A DNA stretch of 64,000 bases from Camarhynchus parvulus (Eukaryota > Chordata > Aves > Passeriformes > Thraupidae), in contig NW_022148963.1 in assembly GCF_901933205.1 (NCBI RefSeq), positions 1 through 64,000 on the forward strand. The letters run 5' to 3'. The notes beneath the pieces were generated by a model, which made no database searches, had not been told where the DNA came from, and was given only the letters and a program-made list of their open reading frames with translations. The translations under genes were made by a program, and so were the position numbers. Below are positions 50,301-62,240 of this stretch, piece by piece (the stretch's first letter is position 1; each line of letters begins with the position of its first letter).

Positions 50301-52556
50301 AGGCACCAGTGGCAACTCGGGCTGGTTTGAGAGTGCCAAGGGACTCCTGCAATCTGCCATAAAGAACCAGGGCTGGTGAGTTTTCTTTGGAGGGAAAAGG
50401 GCCGATGTTGGTGTATGGGGTCCTGAGGCCAGGAGTGGCCGGCTGCCTCCTGAAATTCGGGTGATTTTCAAGATTGTTCCCAGACCCAAGCAGGCACCAG
50501 TGGCAACTCGGGCTGGTTTGAGAGTGCCAAGGACTCCTGCAATCTGCCATAAAGAACCAGGGCTGGTGAGTTTTCTTTGAGGGAAAAGGGCCGATGTTGG
50601 TGTATGGGGTCCTGAGGCCAGGAGTGGCCGGCTGCCTCCTGAAATTCGGGTGATTTTCAAGATTGTTCCCAGACCCAAGCAGGCACCAGTGGCAACTCGG
50701 GCTGGTTTGAGAGTGCCAAGGACTCCTGCAATCTGCCATAAAGAACCAGGGCTGGTGAGTTTTCTTTGGAGGGAAAAGGGCCGATGTTGGTGTATGGGGT
50801 CCTGAGGCCAGGAGTGGCCGGCTGCCTCCTGAAATTCGGTGATTTTCAAGATTGTTCCCAGACCCAAGCAGGCACCAGTGGCAACTCGGGCTGGTTTGAG
50901 AGTGCCAAGGGACTCCTGCAATCTGCCATAAAGAACCAGGGCTGGTGAGTTTTCTTTGGAGGGAAAAGGGCCGATGTTGGTGTATGGGGTCCTGAGGCCA
51001 GGAGTGGCCGGGCTGCCTCCTGAAATTCGGTGATTTTCAAGATTGTTCCCAGACCCAAGCAGGCACCAGTGGCAACTCGGGCTGGTTTGAGAGTGCCAAG
51101 GGACTCCTGCAATCTGCCATAAAGAACCAGGGCTGGTGAGTTTTCTTTGGAGGGAAAAGGGCCGATGTTGGTGTATGGGGTCCTGAGGCCAGGAGTGGCC
51201 GGCTGCCTCCTGAAATTCGGGTGATTTTCAAGATTGTTCCCAGACCCAAGCAGGCACCAGTGGCAACTCGGGCTGGTTTGAGAGTGCCAAGGGACTCCTG
51301 CAATCTGCCATAAAGAACCAGGGCTGGTGAGTTTTCTTTGGAGGGAAAAGGGCCGATGTTGGTGTATGGGGTCCTGTGGCCAGGAGTGGCCGGCTGCCTC
51401 CTGAAATTCGGTGATTTTCAAGATTGTTCCCAGACCCAAGCAGGCACCAGTGGCAACTCGGGCTGGTTTGAGAGTGCCAAGGACTCCTGCAATCTGCCAT
51501 AAAGAACCAGGGCTGGTGAGTTTTCTTTGAGGGAAAAGGGCCGATGTTGGTGTATGGGGTCCTGAGGCCAGGAGTGGCCGGCTGCCTCCTGAAATTCGGT
51601 GATTTTCAAGATTGTTCCCAGACCCAAGCAGGCACCAGTGGCAACTCGGGCTGGTTTGAGAGTGCCAAGGGACTCCTGCAATCTGCCATAAAGAACCAGG
51701 GCTGGTGAGTTTTCTTTTGTGGGAAAAGGGCCGATGTTGGTGTATGGGGTCCTGAGGCCAGGAGTGGCCGGCTGCCTCCTGAAATTCGGTGATTTTCAAG
51801 ATTGTTCCCAGACCCAAGCAGGCACCAGTGGCAACTCGGGCTGGTTTGAGAGTGCCAAGGGACTCCTGCAATCTGCCATAAAGAACCAGGGCTGGTGAGT
51901 TTTCTTTGGAGGGAAAAGGGCCGATGTTGGTGTATGGGGTCCTGAGGCCAGGAGTGGCCGGCTGCCTCCTGAAATTCGGTGATTTTCAAGATTGTTCCCA
52001 GACCCAAGCAGGCACCAGTGGCAACTCGGGCTGGTTTGAGAGTGCCAAGGGACTCCTGCAATCTGCCATAAAGAACCAGGGCTGGTGAGTTTTCTTTGGA
52101 GGGAAAAGGGCCGATGTTGGTGTATGGGGTCCTGAGGCCAGGAGTGGCCGGCTGCCTCCTGAAATTCGGTGATTTTCAAGATTGTTCCCAGACCCAAGCA
52201 GGCACCAGTGGCAACTCGGGCTGGTTTGAGAGTGCCAAGGGACTCCTGCAATCTGCCATAAAGAACCAGGGCTGGTGAGTTTTCTTTGGAGGGAAAAGGG
52301 CCGATGTTGGTGTATGGGGTCCTGAGGCCAGGAGTGGCCGGCTGCCTCCTGAAATTCGGTGATTTTCAAGATTGTTCCCAGACCCAAGCAGGCACCAGTG
52401 GCAACTCGGGCTGGTTTGAGAGTGCCAAGGGACTCCTGCAATCTGCCATAAAGAACCAGGGCTGGTGAGTTTTCTTTGGAGGGAAAAGGGCCGATGTTGG
52501 TGTATGGGGTCCTGAGGCCAGGAGTGGCCGGGCTGCCTCCTGAAATTCGGGTGATT
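41311..52556. repeat. Indel-rich satellite domain A (about 59 copies)
   Basis: Single-base length changes are frequent here: extra G in GCCGGGCTG (for example about 41319, 42270, 43412, 45693, 47022, 51010), extra G in TTCGGGTG (for example about 42097, 43240, 44573, 46471, 50459), a lost G in AAGGACTCC (for example about 42931, 43312, 44644, 46733, 49770), TTTGAGGG (for example about 45262, 46213, 49062) and short TTCTTGGAGGG (about 41642, 46591). The edge alleles also return: CCTGTGGCC at 43589, 44160, 50045 and 51377, and AAGCTGGCAC at 44984. The mix of substitutions and indels indicates an older or less homogenised layer, although some G-run changes could be consensus errors. Confidence 0.75.
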
Positions 52557-54258
52557 TTCAAGATTGTTCCCAGACCCAAGCAGGCACCAGTGGCAACTCG
52601 GGCTGGTTTGAGAGTGCCAAGGGACTCCTGCAATCTGCCATAAAGAACCAGGGCTGGTGAGTTTTCTTTGGAGGGAAAAGGGCCGATGTTGGTGTATGGG
52701 GTCCTGAGGCCAGGAGTGGCCGGCTGCCTCCTGAAATTCGGTGATTTTCAAGATTGTTCCCAGACCCAAGCAGGCACCAGTGGCAACTCGGGCTGGTTTG
52801 AGAGTGCCAAGGGACTCCTGCAATCTGCCATAAAGAACCAGGGCTGGTGAGTTTTCTTTGGAGGGAAAAGGGCCGATGTTGGTGTATGGGGTCCTGAGGC
52901 CAGGAGTGGCCGGCTGCCTCCTGAAATTCGGTGATTTTCAAGATTGTTCCCAGACCCAAGCAGGCACCAGTGGCAACTCGGGCTGGTTTGAGAGTGCCAA
53001 GGGACTCCTGCAATCTGCCATAAAGAACCAGGGCTGGTGAGTTTTCTTTGGAGGGAAAAGGGCCGATGTTGGTGTATGGGGTCCTGAGGCCAGGAGTGGC
53101 CGGCTGCCTCCTGAAATTCGGTGATTTTCAAGATTGTTCCCAGACCCAAGCAGGCACCAGTGGCAACTCGGGCTGGTTTGAGAGTGCCAAGGGACTCCTG
53201 CAATCTGCCATAAAGAACCAGGGCTGGTGAGTTTTCTTTGGAGGGAAAAGGGCCGATGTTGGTGTATGGGGTCCTGAGGCCAGGAGTGGCCGGCTGCCTC
53301 CTGAAATTCGGTGATTTTCAAGATTGTTCCCAGACCCAAGCAGGCACCAGTGGCAACTCGGGCTGGTTTGAGAGTGCCAAGGGACTCCTGCAATCTGCCA
53401 TAAAGAACCAGGGCTGGTGAGTTTTCTTTGGAGGGAAAAGGGCCGATGTTGGTGTATGGGGTCCTGAGGCCAGGAGTGGCCGGCTGCCTCCTGAAATTCG
53501 GTGATTTTCAAGATTGTTCCCAGACCCAAGCAGGCACCAGTGGCAACTCGGGCTGGTTTGAGAGTGCCAAGGGACTCCTGCAATCTGCCATAAAGAACCA
53601 GGGCTGGTGAGTTTTCTTTGGAGGGAAAAGGGCCGATGTTGGTGTATGGGGTCCTGAGGCCAGGAGTGGCCGGCTGCCTCCTGAAATTCGGTGATTTTCA
53701 AGATTGTTCCCAGACCCAAGCAGGCACCAGTGGCAACTCGGGCTGGTTTGAGAGTGCCAAGGGACTCCTGCAATCTGCCATAAAGAACCAGGGCTGGTGA
53801 GTTTTCTTTGGAGGGAAAAGGGCCGATGTTGGTGTATGGGGTCCTGAGGCCAGGAGTGGCCGGCTGCCTCCTGAAATTCGGTGATTTTCAAGATTGTTCC
53901 CAGACCCAAGCAGGCACCAGTGGCAACTCGGGCTGGTTTGAGAGTGCCAAGGGACTCCTGCAATCTGCCATAAAGAACCAGGGCTGGTGAGTTTTCTTTG
54001 GAGGGAAAAGGGCCGATGTTGGTGTATGGGGTCCTGAGGCCAGGAGTGGCCGGCTGCCTCCTGAAATTCGGTGATTTTCAAGATTGTTCCCAGACCCAAG
54101 CAGGCACCAGTGGCAACTCGGGCTGGTTTGAGAGTGCCAAGGGACTCCTGCAATCTGCCATAAAGAACCAGGGCTGGTGAGTTTTCTTTGGAGGGAAAAG
54201 GGCCGATGTTGGTGTATGGGGTCCTGAGGCCAGGAGTGGCCGGCTGCCTCCTGAAATT
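52557..54258. repeat. Homogeneous satellite island (about 9 copies)
   Basis: About nine consecutive copies match the core consensus in both length and sequence, between two variable domains. The island ends at an extra C (ATTCCGGTG, about 54260). It looks like a small recent amplification or conversion tract with core-type sequence. It also shows that sequencing quality alone does not explain the variability on either side. Confidence 0.65.
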
Positions 54259-57200
54259 CCGGTGATTTTCAAGATTGTTCCCAGACCCAAGCAGGCACCA
54301 GTGGCAACTCGGGCTGGTTTGAGAGTGCCAAGGGACTCCTGCAATCTGCCATAAAGAACCAGGGCTGGTGAGTTTTCTTTGGAGGGAAAAGGGCCGATGT
54401 TGGTGTATGGGGTCCTGAGGCCAGGAGTGGCCGGCTGCCTCCTGAAATTCGGTGATTTTCAAGATTGTTCCCAGACCCAAGCAGGCACCAGTGGCAACTC
54501 GGGCTGGTTTGAGAGTGCCAAGGACTCCTGCAAACTGCCATAAAGAACCAGGGCTGGTGAGTTTTCTTTGGAGGAAAAAGGGCCGATGTTGGTGTATGGG
54601 GTCCTGAGGCCAGGAGTGGCCGGCTGCCTCCTGAAATTCGGTGATTTTCAAGATTGTTCCCAGACCCAAGCAGGCACCAGTGGCAACTCGGGCTGGTTTG
54701 AGAGTGCCAAGGGACTCCTGCAATCTGCCATAAAGAACCAGGGCTGGTGAGTTTTCTTTGGAGGAAAAAGGGCCGATGTTGGTGTATGGGGTCCTGAGGC
54801 CAGGAGTGGCCGGCTGCCTCCTGAAATTCGGTGATTTTCAAGATTGTTCCCAGACCCAAGCAGGCACCAGTGGCAACTCGGGCTGGTTTGAGAGTGCCAA
54901 GGGACTCCTGCAATCTGCCATAAAGAACCAGGGCTGGTGAGTTTTCTTTGGAGGGAAAAAGGGCCGATGTTGGTGTATGGGGTCCTGAGGCCAGGAGTGG
55001 CCGGCTGCCTCCTGAAATTCGGTGATTTTCAAGATTGTTCCCAGACCCAAGCAGGCACCAGTGGCAACTCGGGCTGGTTTGAGAGTGCCAAGGGACTCCT
55101 GCAATCTGCCATAAAGAACCAGGGCTGGTGAGTTTTCTTTGGAGGGAAAAGGGCCGATGTTGGTGTATGGGGTCCTGAGGCCAGGAGTGGCCGGCTGCCT
55201 CCTGAAATTCGGTGATTTTCAAGATTGTTCCCAGACCCAAGCAGGCACCAGTGGCAACTCGGGCTGGTTTGAGAGTGCCAAGGGACTCCTGCAATCTGCC
55301 ATAAAGAACCAGGGCTGGTGAGTTTTCTTTGGAGGGAAAAGGGCCGATGTTGGTGTATGGGGTCCTGAGGCCAGGAGTGGGCCGGCTGCCTCCTGAAATT
55401 CGGTGATTTTCAAGATTGTTCCCAGACCCAAGCAGGCACCAGTGGCAACTCGGGCTGGTTTGAGAGTGCCAAGGGACTCCTGCAATCTGCCATAAAGAAC
55501 CAGGGCTGGTGAGTTTTCTTTGGAGGGAAAAGGGCCGATGTTGGTGTATGGGGTCCTGAGGCCAGGAGTGGCCGGCTGCCTCCTGAAATTCGGTGATTTT
55601 CAAGATTGTTCCCAGACCCAAGCAGGCACCAGTGGCAACTCGGGCTGGTTTGAGAGTGCCAAGGGACTCCTGCAATCTGCCATAAAGAACCAGGGCTGGT
55701 GAGTTTTCTTTGGAGGGAAAAGGGCCGATGTTGGTGTATGGGGTCCTGAGGCCAGGAGTGGCCGGCTGCCTCCTGAAATTCGGTGATTTTCAAGATTGTT
55801 CCCAGACCCAAGCAGGCACCAGTGGCAACTCGGGCTGGTTTGAGAGTGCCAAGGGACTCCTGCAATCTGCCATAAAGAACCAGGGCTGGTGAGTTTTCTT
55901 TGGAGGAAAAGGGCCGATGTTGGTGTATGGGGTCCTGAGGCCAGGAGTGGCCGGCTGCCTCCTGAAATTCGGTGATTTTCAAGATTGTTCCCAGACCCAA
56001 GCAGGCACCAGTGGCAACTCGGGCTGGTTTGAGAGTGCCAAGGGACTCCTGCAATCTGCCATAAAGAACCAGGGCTGGTGAGTTTTCTTTGGAGGGAAAA
56101 GGGCCGATGTTGGTGTATGGGGTCCTGAGGCCAGGAGTGGCCGGCTGCCTCCTGAAATTCGGTGATTTTCAAGATTGTTCCCAGACCCAAGCAGGCACCA
56201 GTGGCAACTCGGGCTGGTTTGAGAGTGCCAAGGGACTCCTGCAATCTGCCATAAAGAACCAGGGCTGGTGAGTTTTCTTTTGTGGGCGAAGGGCCGATGT
56301 TGGTGTATGGGGTCCTGAGGCCAGGAGTGGCCGGCTGCCTCCTGAAATTCGGGTGATTTTCAAGATTGTTCCCAGACCCAAGCAGGCACCAGTGGCAACT
56401 CGGGCTGGTTTGAGAGTGCCAAGGGACTCCTGCAAACTGCCATAAAGAACCAGGGCTGGTGAGTTTTCTTTGGAGGGAAAAGGGCCGATGTTGGTGTATG
56501 GGGTCCTGAGGCCAGGAGTGGCCGGCTGCCTCCTGAAATTCGGTGATTTTCAAGATTGTTCCCAGACCCAAGCAGGCACCAGTGGCAACTCGGGCTGGTT
56601 TGAGAGTGCCAAGGGACTCCTGCAATCTGCCATAAAGAACCAGGGCTGGTGAGTTTTCTTTGGAGGGAAAAGGGCCGATGTTGGTGTATGGGGTCCTGAG
56701 GCCAGGAGTGGCCGGCTGCCTCCTGAAATTCGGTGATTTTCAAGATTGTTCCCAGACCCAAGCAGGCACCAGTGGCAACTCGGGCTGGTTTGAGAGTGCC
56801 AAGGACTCCTGCAATCTGCCATAAAGAACCAGGGCTGGTGAGTTTTCTTTGGAGGGAAAAGGGCCGATGTTGGTGTATGGGGTCCTGAGGCCAGGAGTGG
56901 CCGGCTGCCTCCTGAAATTCGGTGATTTTCAAGATTGTTCCCAGACCCAAGCAGGCACCAGTGGCAACTCGGGCTGGTTTGAGAGTGCCAAGGGACTCCT
57001 GCAATCTGCCATAAAGAACCAGGGCTGGTGAGTTTTCTTTGGAGGGAAAAGGGCCGATGTTGGTGTATGGGGTCCTGAGGCCAGGAGTGGCCGGCTGCCT
57101 CCTGAAATTCGGTGATTTTCAAGATTGTTCCCAGACCCAAGCAGGCACCAGTGGCAACTCGGGCTGGTTTGAGAGTGCCAAGGGACTCCTGCAATCTGCC

Positions 57201-59150
57201 ATAAAGAACCAGGGCTGGTGAGTTTTCTTTTGTGGGCAAAGGGCCGATGTTGGTGTATGGGGTCCTGAGGCCAGGAGTGGCCGGGCTGCCTCCTGAAATT
57301 CGGTGATTTTCAAGATTGTTCCCAGACCCAAGCTGGCACCAGTGGCAACTCGGGCTGGTTTGAGAGTGCCAAGGGACTCCTGCAATCTGCCATAAAGAAC
57401 CAGGGCTGGTGAGTTTTCTTTGGAGGGAAAAGGGCCGATGTTGGTGTATGGGGTCCTGAGGCCAGGAGTGGCCGGCTGCCTCCTGAAATTCGGGTGATTT
57501 TCAAGATTGTTCCCAGACCCAAGCAGGCACCAGTGGCAACTCGGGCTGGTTTGAGAGTGCCAAGGACTCCTGCAATCTGCCATAAAGAACCAGGGCTGGT
57601 GAGTTTTCTTTGGAGGGAAAAGGGCCGATGTTGGTGTATGGGGTCCTGAGGCCAGGAGTGGCCGGGCTGCCTCCTGAAATTCGGTGATTTTCAAGATTGT
57701 TCCCAGACCCAAGCAGGCACCAGTGGCAACTCGGGCTGGTTTGAGAGTGCCAAGGACTCCTGCAATCTGCCATAAAGAACCAGGGCTGGTGAGTTTTCTT
57801 TGGAGGGAAAAGGGCCGATGTTGGTGTATGGGGTCCTGAGGCCAGGAGTGGCCGGGCTGCCTCCTGAAATTCGGTGATTTTCAAGATTGTTCCCAGACCC
57901 AAGCAGGCACCAGTGGCAACTCGGGCTGGTTTGAGAGTGCCAAGGGACTCCTGCAATCTGCCATAAAGAACCAGGGCTGGTGAGTTTTCTTTGGAGGGAA
58001 AAAGGGCCGATGTTGGTGTATGGGGTCCTGAGGCCAGGAGTGGCCGGGCTGCCTCCTGAAATTCGGTGATTTTCAAGATTGTTCCCAGACCCAAGCAGGC
58101 ACCAGTGGCAACTCGGGCTGGTTTGAGAGTGCCAAGGGACTCCTGCAATCTGCCATAAAGAACCAGGGCTGGTGAGTTTTCTTTGGAGGGAAAAGGGCCG
58201 ATGTTGGTGTATGGGGTCCTGAGGCCAGGAGTGGCCGGCTGCCTCCTGAAATTCGGTGATTTTCAAGATTGTTCCCAGACCCAAGCAGGCACCAGTGGCA
58301 ACTCGGGCTGGTTTGAGAGTGCCAAGGGACTCCTGCAATCTGCCATAAAGAACCAGGGCTGGTGAGTTTTCTTTGGAGGGAAAAGGGCCGATGTTGGTGT
58401 ATGGGGTCCTGAGGCCAGGAGTGGCCGGCTGCCTCCTGAAATTCGGTGATTTTCAAGATTGTTCCCAGACCCAAGCAGGCACCAGTGGCAACTCGGGCTG
58501 GTTTGAGAGTGCCAAGGGACTCCTGCAATCTGCCATAAAGAACCAGGGCTGGTGAGTTTTCTTTGGAGGGAAAAGGGCCGATGTTGGTGTATGGGGTCCT
58601 GTGGCCAGGAGTGGCCGGCTGCCTCCTGAAATTCGGGTGATTTTCAAGATTGTTCCCAGACCCAAGCAGGCACCAGTGGCAACTCGGGCTGGTTTGAGAG
58701 TGCCAAGGGACTCCTGCAATCTGCCATAAAGAACCAGGGCTGGTGAGTTTTCTTTGGAGGGAAAAGGGCCGATGTTGGTGTATGGGGTCCTGAGGCCAGG
58801 AGTGGCCGGCTGCCTCCTGAAATTCGGTGATTTTCAAGATTGTTCCCAGACCCAAGCAGGCACCAGTGGCAACTCGGGCTGGTTTGAGAGTGCCAAGGAC
58901 TCCTGCAATCTGCCATAAAGAACCAGGGCTGGTGAGTTTTCTTTGGAGGGAAAAGGGCCGATGTTGGTGTATGGGGTCCTGAGGCCAGGAGTGGCCGGGC
59001 TGCCTCCTGAAATTCGGGTGATTTTCAAGATTGTTCCCAGACCCAAGCAGGCACCAGTGGCAACTCGGGCTGGTTTGAGAGTGCCAAGGGACTCCTGCAA
59101 TCTGCCATAAAGAACCAGGGCTGGTGAGTTTTCTTTGGAGGGAAAAGGGC

Positions 59151-59340
59151 CGATGTTGGTGTATGGGGTCCTGAGGCCAGGAGTGGCCGGCTGCCTCCTG
59201 AAATTCGATTTTCAAGATTGTTCCCAGACCCAAGCAGGCACCAGTGGCAACTCGGGCTGGTTTGAGAGTGCCAAGGGACTCCTGCAATCTGCCATAAAGA
59301 ACCAGGGCTGGTGAGTTTTCTTTGGAGGGAAAAAGGGCCG
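59151..59340. repeat. Monomer with a 3-bp deletion
   Basis: The consensus ATTCGGTGATTTTC reads ATTCGATTTTC here (about 59207), a loss of three bases. It is one of the few non-homopolymer indels in the array and so a useful marker for judging assembly or placing reads. A GGGAAAAAGGG run follows at about 59328. Confidence 0.8.
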
Positions 59341-60344
59341 ATGTTGGTGTATGGGGTCCTGTGGCCAGGAGTGGCCGGCTGCCTCCTGAAATTCGGTGAT
59401 TTTCAAGATTGTTCCCAGACCCAAGCAGGCACCAGTGGCAACTCGGGCTGGTTTGAGAGTGCCAAGGGACTCCTGCAATCTGCCATAAAGAACCAGGGCT
59501 GGTGAGTTTCTTTTGAGGGAAAAGGGCCGATGTTGGTGTATGGGGTCCTGAGGCCAGGAGTGGCCGGCTGCCTCCTGAAATTCGGGTGATTTTCAAGATT
59601 GTTCCCAGACCCAAGCAGGCACCAGTGGCAACTCGGGCTGGTTTGAGAGTGCCAAGGACTCCTGCAATCTGCCATAAAGAACCAGGGCTGGTGAGTTTTC
59701 TTTGAGGGAAAAGGGCCGATGTTGGTGTATGGGGTCCTGAGGCCAGGAGTGGCCGGCTGCCTCCTGAAATTCGGTGATTTTCAAGATTGTTCCCAGACCC
59801 AAGCAGGCACCAGTGGCAACTCGGGCTGGTTTGAGAGTGCCAAGGACTCCTGCAATCTGCCATAAAGAACCAGGGCTGGTGAGTTTTCTTTGGAGGGAAA
59901 AGGGCCGATGTTGGTGTATGGGGTCCTGTGGCCAGGAGTGGCCGGCTGCCTCCTGAAATTCGGGTGATTTTCAAGATTGTTCCCAGACCCAAGCAGGCAC
60001 CAGTGGCAACTCGGGCTGGTTTGAGAGTGCCAAGGGACTCCTGCAATCCGCCATAAAGAACCAGGGCTGGTGAGTTTTCTTTGAGGGAAAAGGGCCGATG
60101 TTGGTGTATGGGGTCCTGAGGCCAGGAGTGGCCGGCTGCCTCCTGAAATTCGGTGATTTTCAAGATTGTTCCCAGACCCAAGCAGGCACCAGTGGCAACT
60201 CGGGCTGGTTTGAGAGTGCCAAGGGACTCCTGCAATCTGCCATAAAGAACCAGGGCTGGTGAGTTTTCTTGGAGGGAAAAGGGCCGATGTTGGTGTATGG
60301 GGTCCTGAGGCCAGGAGTGGCCGGCTGCCTCCTGAAATTCGGGT

Positions 60345-60385
60345 GATTTTCAAGATTGTTCCCAGACCAGCAAGCAGGCACCAGT
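60345..60385. repeat. Monomer with a 2-bp insertion (CCAGACCAGCAAGC)
   Basis: The consensus CCAGACCCAAGCAGG reads CCAGACCAGCAAGCAGG, a net gain of two bases at about 60368. No other copy shows this. Like the 3-bp deletion at 59207, it marks domain B as more diverged. Confidence 0.8.
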
Positions 60386-62214
60386 GGCAACTCGGGCTGG
60401 TTTGAGAGTGCCAAGGACTCCTGCAATCTGCCATAAAGAACCAGGGCTGGTGAGTTTTCTTTGGAGGGAAAAGGGCCGATGTTGGTGTATGGGGTCCTGA
60501 GGCCAGGAGTGGCCGGGCTGCCTCCTGAAATTCGGTGATTTTCAAGATTGTTCCCAGACCCAAGCTGGCACCAGTGGCAACTCGGGCTGGTTTGAGAGTG
60601 CCAAGGGACTCCTGCAATCTGCCATAAAGAACCAGGGCTGGTGAGTTTTCTTTGGAGGGAAAAGGGCCGATGTTGGTGTATGGGGTCCTGAGGCCAGGAG
60701 TGGCCGGCTGCCTCCTGAAATTCGGGTGATTTTCAAGATTGTTCCCAGACCCAAGCAGGCACCAGTGGCAACTCGGGCTGGTTTGAGAGTGCCAAGGGAC
60801 TCCTGCAATCTGCCATAAAGAACCAGGGCTGGTGAGTTTTCTTTGGAGGGAAAAGGGCCGATGTTGGTGTATGGGGTCCTGAGGCCAGGAGTGGCCGGGC
60901 TGCCTCCTGAAATTCGGTGATTTTCAAGATTGTTCCCAGACCCAAGCAGGCACCAGTGGCAACTCGGGCTGGTTTGAGAGTGCCAAGGACTCCTGCAATC
61001 TGCCATAAAGAACCAGGGCTGGTGAGTTTTCTTTGGAGGGAAAAGGGCCGATGTTGGTGTATGGGGTCCTGAGGCCAGGAGTGGCCGGGCTGCCTCCTGA
61101 AATTCGGGTGATTTTCAAGATTGTTCCCAGACCCAAGCAGGCACCAGTGGCAACTCGGGCTGGTTTGAGAGTGCCAAGGGACTCCTGCAACCTGCCATAA
61201 AGAACCAGGGCTGGTGAGTTTTCTTTGGAGGGAAAAGGGCCGATGTTGGTGTATGGGGTCCTGAGGCCAGGAGTGGCCGGCTGCCTCCTGAAATTCGGTG
61301 ATTTTCAAGATTGTTCCCAGACCCAAGCAGGCACCAGTGGCAACTCGGGCTGGTTTGAGAGTGCCAAGGACTCCTGCAATCTGCCATAAAGAACCAGGGC
61401 TGGTGAGTTTTCTTTGAGGGAAAAGGGCCGATGTTGGTGTATGGGGTCCTGAGGCCAGGAGTGGCCGGCTGCCTCCTGAAATTCGGGTGATTTTCAAGAT
61501 TGTTCCCAGACCCAAGCAGGCACCAGTGGCAACTCGGGCTGGTTTGAGAGTGCCAAGGGACTCCTGCAACCTGCCATAAAGAACCAGGGCTGGTGAGTTT
61601 TTTTTGAGGGAAAAGGGCCGATGTTGGTGTATGGGGTCCTGAGGCCAGGAGTGGCCGGCTGCCTCCTGAAATTCGGTGATTTTCAAGATTGTTCCCAGAC
61701 CCAAGCAGGCACCAGTGGCAACTCGGGCTGGTTTGAGAGTGCCAAGGGACTCCTGCAATCTGCCATAAAGAACCAGGGCTGGTGAGTTTTCTTTGGAGGG
61801 AAAAGGGCCGATGTTGGTGTATGGGGTCCTGAGGCCAGGAGTGGCCGGCTGCCTCCTGAAATTCGGGTGATTTTCAAGATTGTTCCCAGACCCAAGCTGG
61901 CACCAGTGGCAACTCGGGCTGGTTTGAGAGTGCCAAGGGACTCCTGCAATCTGCCATAAAGAACCAGGGCTGGTGAGTTTTCTTTGAGGGAAAAGGGCCG
62001 ATGTTGGTGTATGGGGTCCTGAGGCCAGGAGTGGCCGGCTGCCTCCTGAAATTCGGTGATTTTCAAGATTGTTCCCAGACCCAAGCAGGCACCAGTGGCA
62101 ACTCGGGCTGGTTTGAGAGTGCCAAGGACTCCTGCAATCTGCCATAAAGAACCAGGGCTGGTGAGTTTTCTTTGGAGGGAAAAGGGCCGATGTTGGTGTA
62201 TGGGGTCCTGAGGC

Positions 62215-62240
62215 CAGGAGTGCCGGTGCGCCTCCTGAAA
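62215..62240. repeat. Monomer with a disrupted dyad block
   Basis: The consensus TGGCCGGCTGCCTCC reads TGCCGGTGCGCCTCC at 62221-62235. Length is kept but several bases change, which removes both the TGGCC arm and the GCCGGC palindrome. The change is consistent with paired compensating indels or a local template switch. It is the only copy I noticed with the dyad block rewritten. Confidence 0.75.
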
